Source: Bacteroidales bacterium (GTDB taxonomy: Bacteria; Bacteroidota; Bacteroidia; Bacteroidales; UBA12077). Taken from it: DNA of 64,000 nt. The notes beneath the pieces were generated by a model, which worked only from the letters and a program-made list of their open reading frames with translations, was not told where the DNA came from and made no database searches. How positions within the stretch are numbered: the stretch's first letter is position 1; each line of letters opens with the position of its first letter. The DNA is taken from contig DMBU01000091.1 of the NCBI GenBank assembly GCA_003446015.1, forward strand, positions 26,579 through 90,578, in the 5' to 3' direction. Below are positions 59,127-64,000 of this stretch, piece after piece. The translations under genes were made by a program, and so were the position numbers.

Positions 59127-60554
59127 ATGAGATCTATCAGATTAACAATAATTATTGCTTCAATACTATTTCTTTCTTCCACAACAAATGCACAACAAGT
59201 ATGGAATCTTGAAGACTGTATAAAATATGCTATTGAAAATAACATTACAGTTAAAAGACAAGAGTTAAATGCAGAATCGGCTGAAAGAAACTATTTTCAA
59301 TCTAAGATGGAAATTCTTCCAAATGTTAATGCAAATGGAAGTCATTATTATAATTCAGGTAAAGCAATTAATTACGAAACTTATTCGTATGTAAATGAGG
59401 CTTTTCAAGGCGGAAATCTGTCGTTAAACACTGAAGTTACAGTATTTAACGGATTGCAAACACTTAATACAATAAAAAAATCTAAATTAGACTTTCTAGC
59501 TCAACTTGAGAATGTTGAAAAAGCTAAGAATGATATTACTCTGAATGTTTCTACAGCATATTTACAGATTCTTCTAAATAAAGAGCTAAGAGATAATGCA
59601 GAGCAGCAGTTAGTAGTAACTTTAGAGCAAATAGAAAAAACCAAACGCTTAGTTGAAATAGGTAATGCAGCTAAAGGAGATCTATTACAAATTGAAGCTC
59701 AAGCGGCTACAGAAAGAGCTGCATTAACCAATTCAGAAAACAATTTGAAAATTTCCTATTTAGACCTTACTCAATTACTAAATCTTCAAGAGATAGAAAA
59801 CTTTGAGATAGTATTCCCTGAATTACCAGATATAACTCTAGCAGAAAATATTTCTGAAACTGATCAAATATTTAGTAGTGCAGTAGAGATTCTTCCTGAA
59901 ATAAAAAGTGCTGAATTACAGCTAAAAAGTTCACAAAAAAATCTATCGATTTCAAAAGGAGCTATAAGTCCAACTATATCATTCGGATATCAGTACAGTT
60001 CCAGATATAGTGAATTAACGAATAGGGCTACAGGAATGCAATCTGGCTTATCAACTCAGCCTACTGGAGTTACTGAAAGTGGAGAAAATATATATAATTA
60101 TTATTCATATAGCTCATATTCAGATTCTTACCCCTATCTTGATCAAATAACTGACAATGCAAGTCAGGGAGTTTATGTTGCTCTTAGAATACCCATATTT
60201 AATAATTGGAGAACAGGAAATTCAATTAGTCAAGCTAAAATAAATTTATCTGACAAACAGTTGAACCTTGATTTGCAAAAACAAAATTTATACAAGAGTA
60301 TTCAACAAGCTCGAACACAGGCAATAGCTGCTATGGATAATTATAAAGCTAATTTGCAAGCGTTGGAATCAATGGAAGAAGCATTCAGATACACGGAACA
60401 AAAATATGAAGTTGGATTAGTTGATATTTTAGAATATAAAACAGCAAAAAATCAATTAAATCAAACAAAATCTGATTTAGCACAAGCAAAATATCAGTAT
60501 ATATTTAGAACAAAAATATTAGATTTTTATAATGGAGAGCAGATTACACTATAA
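59127..60554 (+). CDS. TolC-family outer membrane efflux protein
   Basis: An outer-membrane channel for drug or product export. The signal peptide ends TTNAQQ (about 24). The OEP repeats cover two copies of the helical-hairpin plus beta-barrel pattern: WNLEDCIKYAIENNITVKRQ (first helix), ELNAESAERNYFQSKMEIL, QSGLSTQPTG in a long extracellular loop, VALRIPIFNNWRTGNSI and EQKYEVGLVDILEYKTAKNQ near the C-terminus. Length (475 aa) is standard. No HlyD-type adaptor or ABC/RND pump follows: a terminator ends the transcript 108 nt after the stop. It therefore works with a pump coded elsewhere. Confidence 0.93.
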   Translation: MRSIRLTIIIASILFLSSTTNAQQVWNLEDCIKYAIENNITVKRQELNAESAERNYFQSKMEILPNVNANGSHYYNSGKAINYETYSYVNEAFQGGNLSLNTEVTVFNGLQTLNTIKKSKLDFLAQLENVEKAKNDITLNVSTAYLQILLNKELRDNAEQQLVVTLEQIEKTKRLVEIGNAAKGDLLQIEAQAATERAALTNSENNLKISYLDLTQLLNLQEIENFEIVFPELPDITLAENISETDQIFSSAVEILPEIKSAELQLKSSQKNLSISKGAISPTISFGYQYSSRYSELTNRATGMQSGLSTQPTGVTESGENIYNYYSYSSYSDSYPYLDQITDNASQGVYVALRIPIFNNWRTGNSISQAKINLSDKQLNLDLQKQNLYKSIQQARTQAIAAMDNYKANLQALESMEEAFRYTEQKYEVGLVDILEYKTAKNQLNQTKSDLAQAKYQYIFRTKILDFYNGEQITL

Positions 60555-60661
60555 ATAAAAACATTTCTTCAAGGTAAAATTTTTAGAGGTTAATTAATAT
60601 ATTCATTATTTTATTTATAGTTTAGGATTAATAGTTGGTTTTTCATTTTAATTTGCTTTTC

Positions 60662-60687
60662 AAAGTCCGGGTGCTCCCCGGACTTTT
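60662..60687 (+). terminator. intrinsic terminator of the TolC-type gene
   Basis: AAAGTCCGGG pairs with CCCGGACTTT around a 5-nt loop, then a T. Confidence 0.9.
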
Positions 60688-60694
60688 AAGTACT

Positions 60695-60719
60695 AAAAGA
60701 GGGGTTCTAAAACCCCTCT
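60695..60719 (-). terminator. intrinsic terminator of the GNAT gene
   Basis: AGAGGGGTT pairs with AACCCCTCT around a 4-nt loop; on the minus strand it is followed by TTTT. It lies 19-43 nt after the stop codon at 60738. Confidence 0.88.
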
Positions 60720-60737
60720 CCTTATTTCATCTTATTT

Positions 60738-61238
60738 TTAAATTACTTTTTCAAGACACTTAAAAGGCTCTTTTTGTTTTGGGTATAGAATATCTCCTGT
60801 ATAAGCATAGCCAATACTCTCGTATAACTTAATCAAATGCTCACTTGAACTGGCAACGTCTAATCTAATCGATTTGTAGCCATTATCTTTAGCATGCTTT
60901 TCTGCAAACTCTATTAGCAACCTTCCTATTCCTTTCTTTTGCCAGGTTGGAAACACAGCAATCCTGTGAATAACAATATATTTGTCCGATTTATTTTTCC
61001 ATTCAATGGTGTCAAAAACAGACTCCTGCTGTTCATCAAATGTTATTGTGCCTATACAAACCCCTTTGTTTTTTATAATGTATAAAGTATTGTTCTCAAC
61101 CTCTCGAAGTAATCTGAAATAATCAGGATATGAATGATTCCATTGATACACACTATTTTTATTGAAATCTTCGATACAGTGTTGCAGTAAGTACATTACT
61201 TCCAATATATTGCCGGCGGTTGCTTTTTCTACTTGCAT
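60738..61238 (-). CDS. GNAT-family N-acetyltransferase
   Basis: Transfers an acetyl group from acetyl-CoA to an amine; the substrate is not known. The GNAT fold is complete: start MQVEKATAGNILEVMYLLQH, core strand YIVIHRIAVFPTWQKKGIGR with the acetyl-CoA phosphate loop Q/R-x-x-G-x-G/A in QKKGIGRLLIEFAE, then IRLDVASSSEHLIKLYESIGY. 166 aa is normal. It is monocistronic, with its own terminator and -7 element. Confidence 0.92.
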   Translation of the reverse strand: MQVEKATAGNILEVMYLLQHCIEDFNKNSVYQWNHSYPDYFRLLREVENNTLYIIKNKGVCIGTITFDEQQESVFDTIEWKNKSDKYIVIHRIAVFPTWQKKGIGRLLIEFAEKHAKDNGYKSIRLDVASSSEHLIKLYESIGYAYTGDILYPKQKEPFKCLEKVI

Positions 61239-61272
61239 GCTAAAAAAGGAATATATGAATTTGAATTATTAA

Positions 61273-61280
61273 CAAATGTA
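61273..61280 (-). promoter_or_regulatory. -7 element of the GNAT gene
   Basis: On the minus strand TACATTTG matches TAnnTTTG exactly, 34 nt before the start codon. Confidence 0.45.
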
Positions 61281-61419
61281 ATCAATTATTTAAATCTTAC
61301 CTTCAAAATTAATTATAAAACATTCCCAATTTTACTAAAAATTTATGCTTCTATAAAATTTAGCCTAGATTATATCGTTTATTTTATGTTATTTAGCAAT
61401 CCAAACTCTAATATTAAAA

Positions 61420-62838
61420 ATGCACACTTCATTAAAATATCTGATCTTTATTGGATTTTTGATTCAACTTTTCGCCTCATGCGAAAAAGAAGATTTTAAT
61501 ACATCTGTTAACGCAAAACTTGTGTTTTCAGAAGATACAATTCTTTTTGATACAGTTTTTACAACAATAGGTTCTTCAACAAAAAGATTTACAGTTAAAA
61601 ATCCATATGCTAAGAATCTTAAAATTAATTCAATCTATTTAGCAGGTGGAGATGACTCTCCATACCGATTAAATATTGATGGATATGCCGGAAACAGATT
61701 AGAAAATGTTGAGTTAAAAGAAAAAGACAGCTTATATATCTTTGTTGAAATTACTGTCGACCCTAACAACTCTGATTTGCCTCTTGTTGTTAACGATTCG
61801 ATTGTTTTCTCGTTCAACAATACGCAGCAGGATATAAATCTTATTGCGTGGGGACAGGATGTTAATCTTATTAACGGCGAGATTGTTGGAACAGAAACAT
61901 GGATAAATAATAAACCATATTTGATATATAATTCAATGCTGGTCGATACAAATTCAGTTCTCACCATTGAACCCGGAGTTATTTTATATTTTCATAAAAA
62001 TTCAAGATTATATGTAGCAGGGACAATCATTTCAAGCGGAACATATGAATCACCTATTGTATTTCAGGGTGACAGGCTTGAAAATGATTACGAAGATATC
62101 CCCGGGCAGTGGGACGGTATTTGGTTAATGGCAGGAAGTAAAGACAATGTTTTTAATTTTTGTGAAATTAAAAACGCTATTATTGGTATACAGGTTGATA
62201 CCCTGGCAAGCATATCAAAACCAACTCTCCTATTATCAAATACAAGAATTGAAAACATGACCTCAACAGGTATTTATGCACAAGGATCAACTATTGAAGC
62301 ATATAATAACCTTATTACCAATTGCGGACAATTTGCTGTTGCTCTTACCATTGGAGGTACTTACGAGTTTTATCATTGTACCATTGGCAATTATTGGGGC
62401 TATTCAACAAGAACAACTCCATCACTCCTATTAAACAATTACTATTATTATAACGAAGGTTTAAATGTTGAGATCAGGCCTATTAGCAAAGCATTATTTG
62501 CTAATTGTATAATATATGGAAACAAAGAAACTGAAATTTTAATTGATAGATATGACAATATCAGTGTATTAGATTTCAAATTTGATCATTCGCTTATTAA
62601 GGTTGATGATAATTTTTCAACTTCAAATCCTGATAATTTTGAGAATATTATTGTATACGAAGATCCAAAATTTAAAGATCCTTATAATGGCGATTTTGAG
62701 TTAGACACAATGTCTGTTGCTAAAGATAAAGGTGCCGATAAATATGGTTTAATGTTTCCATTAGATCTAAACCATGAAAGCAGAATTTCAGATTCACATC
62801 CAGATCTGGGTGCATTTGAGAGAAAAGAAAACCAGTAA
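61420..62838 (+). CDS. right-handed beta-helix-type surface lipoprotein
   Basis: A predicted outer-membrane lipoprotein of unknown function. The signal peptide ends at Cys21 (LFASC), followed by EKEDF, an acidic stretch typical of surface-exposed lipoproteins. Residues about 35-150 look like an Ig-like/choice-of-anchor beta domain (FTTIGSSTKRFTVKNP), and 170-400 show short repeated strands (LTIEPGVILYFHKNSRLYVAG, FCEIKNAIIGIQVD, TRIENMTSTGIYAQGS, FANCIIYGN) as in parallel beta-helix proteins. The C-terminus DSHPDLGAFERKENQ is common in such Bacteroidota proteins. Five nt separate it from the EEP gene, so they are co-transcribed. No catalytic residues were recognised. Confidence 0.8.
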   Translation: MHTSLKYLIFIGFLIQLFASCEKEDFNTSVNAKLVFSEDTILFDTVFTTIGSSTKRFTVKNPYAKNLKINSIYLAGGDDSPYRLNIDGYAGNRLENVELKEKDSLYIFVEITVDPNNSDLPLVVNDSIVFSFNNTQQDINLIAWGQDVNLINGEIVGTETWINNKPYLIYNSMLVDTNSVLTIEPGVILYFHKNSRLYVAGTIISSGTYESPIVFQGDRLENDYEDIPGQWDGIWLMAGSKDNVFNFCEIKNAIIGIQVDTLASISKPTLLLSNTRIENMTSTGIYAQGSTIEAYNNLITNCGQFAVALTIGGTYEFYHCTIGNYWGYSTRTTPSLLLNNYYYYNEGLNVEIRPISKALFANCIIYGNKETEILIDRYDNISVLDFKFDHSLIKVDDNFSTSNPDNFENIIVYEDPKFKDPYNGDFELDTMSVAKDKGADKYGLMFPLDLNHESRISDSHPDLGAFERKENQ

Positions 62839-62843
62839 AAATC

Positions 62844-63875
62844 ATGAAAAAATACTTCACATCTCTTATTTTTATTTTGATCACTACATTTGGTTATTCT
62901 CAACAGAATGATGCCAGTTATAAAGTAATGTTCTATAATGTTGAAAACCTATTTGATACTTATAATGACAGCTCAATTAATGATGAAGAATTCTTGCCTG
63001 AAGGTGATCGGTTTTGGAGTAATCATAAGTATTATTCCAAACTAACTAATATATACAAAGTGATAATTGCAGTTGGTGGTTGGGAACCTCCTGCAATTGT
63101 TGGTTTGTGCGAAATTGAAAACAGAAAGGTGCTTAACGATTTAGTTAATAATACCCCTTTGGTTAAATTTGAGTATCAAATTATTCACAAAGAATCGCCA
63201 GATCGAAGAGGGATAGACGTTGGACTTTTATATCGCGAAGAACTTTTTCAACCTATATCTTATGAAGCAATACCGATTAATTTCCCCGATAGTCCTGAAA
63301 GTAAAACAAGAGACATCTTATATGTAAAAGGAATAGTAAAAAAAACAGATACATTAAATATTTTTATTAATCACTGGCCTTCGCGCTGGGGCGGGCAGCT
63401 TGAGTCAGAAGACCGAAGAATATTTGTGGCATCAGTTTTAAAATCTAAAGTTGATTCAATATTTAACTCCAATCCAGAATCGAACATTATTATTACAGGT
63501 GATTTTAATGATTATCCCAATAATAAGAGCATTAACGAAGTATTAAATGCTTCACAGGATTTTAATCAAATCGATAGTATTCAGTTATACAATTTATCAT
63601 CTTATTTCTATAAATCAAAAAATATAGGCTCTCATAAGTATCAGGGCGAATGGGGAGTTCTTGATCAGTTTATTGTTTCAGGAAATCTTTTATCTCAAGA
63701 ACATAAGTTTTATACCACCTTAAATGATATTCATATTTTTAATGCAGATTTTTTACTGGAACCTGATGAAGGATATTATGGGTACATGCCCAAAAGAACC
63801 TTTATCGGTTACAAATACAATGGAGGATTTAGCGACCACCTGCCTACTTACCTTATCCTGAACTTTAATAGGTAA
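62844..63875 (+). CDS. secreted endonuclease/exonuclease/phosphatase-family protein
   Basis: A metal-dependent phosphodiesterase/nuclease of the EEP fold. The signal peptide ends FGYSQQ (about 20). Motifs: FYNVENLFDTYND (Asn of the first metal site), GLCEIENR (Glu), RRGIDVGLLY, INHWPSRWGG (His), IITGDFNDYP (Asp/Asn of the active site) and the final FSDHLPTYLIL (Asp-His pair). Length 343 aa. The related family in Bacteroidota is often annotated as extracellular DNase-like; whether it cuts DNA or other phosphoesters is not decided. It overlaps the operon of the beta-helix lipoprotein, 5 nt downstream. Confidence 0.9.
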   Translation: MKKYFTSLIFILITTFGYSQQNDASYKVMFYNVENLFDTYNDSSINDEEFLPEGDRFWSNHKYYSKLTNIYKVIIAVGGWEPPAIVGLCEIENRKVLNDLVNNTPLVKFEYQIIHKESPDRRGIDVGLLYREELFQPISYEAIPINFPDSPESKTRDILYVKGIVKKTDTLNIFINHWPSRWGGQLESEDRRIFVASVLKSKVDSIFNSNPESNIIITGDFNDYPNNKSINEVLNASQDFNQIDSIQLYNLSSYFYKSKNIGSHKYQGEWGVLDQFIVSGNLLSQEHKFYTTLNDIHIFNADFLLEPDEGYYGYMPKRTFIGYKYNGGFSDHLPTYLILNFNR

Positions 63876-64000
63876 ACAGATTTCTGATATTTTTATTGAT
63901 TTATGGTGTAAGGCTTGTGGTATAAGGCATTAAGATTAAGATTTAAGTTTACAGACCTGAAATCTGAAATTTGAAACCTGAAACCTGAACCGAGTGAAAC
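63876..64000. other. intergenic DNA with short tandem repeat
   Basis: No gene within the window. From about 63955 the sequence consists of imperfect repeats of TGAAA(T/C)CTGAAAT and (TGAAACC)n, ending at the window edge. Confidence 0.6.

Noticed and set aside
61233..61499. 88-aa open frame overlapping the start of the beta-helix lipoprotein
   Set aside because: It lies over the GNAT promoter region and the lipoprotein signal sequence in another frame; no family features or ribosome site.

Overview
The window is AT-rich chromosomal DNA from a member of the Bacteroidota, most likely a free-living Bacteroidales/Marinilabiliales-type marine or sediment bacterium. Signs of this are a SusC/SusD-type polysaccharide utilization locus (PUL), type IX secretion (T9SS) C-terminal domains on two proteins, -7 promoter elements of the Bacteroidota form TAnnTTTG in front of many genes, weak Shine-Dalgarno use, an RibBA fusion, small GIY-YIG proteins beside a tRNA, and an ice-binding (DUF3494) lipoprotein that hints at a cold habitat. 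Species cannot be named from the sequence.

Layout. (1) 1-15,074: an alpha-glucan PUL. A truncated GH13 gene on + faces a minus-strand operon susC-susD-susE-susF-like, then a terminator, then a lipoprotein GH13, a T9SS-exported GH13 and a small GGDEF protein. A divergent LacI-type regulator lies upstream, with a perfect CG-centred palindrome between it and susC. (2) 15,075-17,700: an accessory patch with an ice-binding lipoprotein, a tandem array of tRNA-Met/GIY-YIG units (one intact unit, decayed copies on either side) and GC-rich hairpins inside the decayed tRNAs. (3) 17,700-28,700: housekeeping and envelope genes (START-like protein, LptF/LptG permease, two glycosyltransferases, ribBA, DUF4405 protein, fmt, methyltransferase, glucosaminidase/LysM lipoprotein, cdd), with short inverted-repeat elements between them. 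(4) 28,700-34,480: a signalling island with a class III nucleotide cyclase on a pseudo-receiver/PAS scaffold, divergent from two SpoIIE/PP2C phosphatases, a SiaB-like kinase and a SiaC-like phosphoprotein. (5) 34,500-45,700: metabolic and general genes (ilvE, a degenerate isochorismatase-fold protein, M3 peptidase, cold-shock protein, nitronate monooxygenase-like enzyme, LytTR regulator, MarC, RluA-type synthase, panB, dnaK). (6) 45,700-55,430: YwqK-like protein, T9SS subtilase, then xseA and xseB separated by two large TPR histidine kinases, ending in a 202-bp MITE-like element. (7) 55,435-64,000: aspartase fused to a cyclic-nucleotide-binding-type domain, a three-gene unknown cassette with a protease-fold protein lacking the catalytic His and Asp, a solitary TolC-type protein behind a possible sigma-54 promoter with tandem upstream dyads, a GNAT enzyme, a beta-helix lipoprotein and a secreted EEP-family nuclease/phosphatase.

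How the genes work together. The PUL should bind, cut and import starch or related alpha-glucans. SusD/E/F carry acidic residues after the lipid-attachment Cys, as surface lipoproteins do, and two GH13 enzymes are sent out by different routes (lipoprotein and T9SS). The SiaB/SiaC/PP2C set is a partner-switching module which in Pseudomonas controls a diguanylate cyclase; here the neighbour is an adenylate-cyclase-like gene, and a CNB-domain aspartase lies 25 kb away, so a cNMP circuit is a reasonable hypothesis. The most novel structures are the tRNA/GIY-YIG array and a dispersed family of short GC-rich hairpins with a constant GGCA loop and covarying stems.
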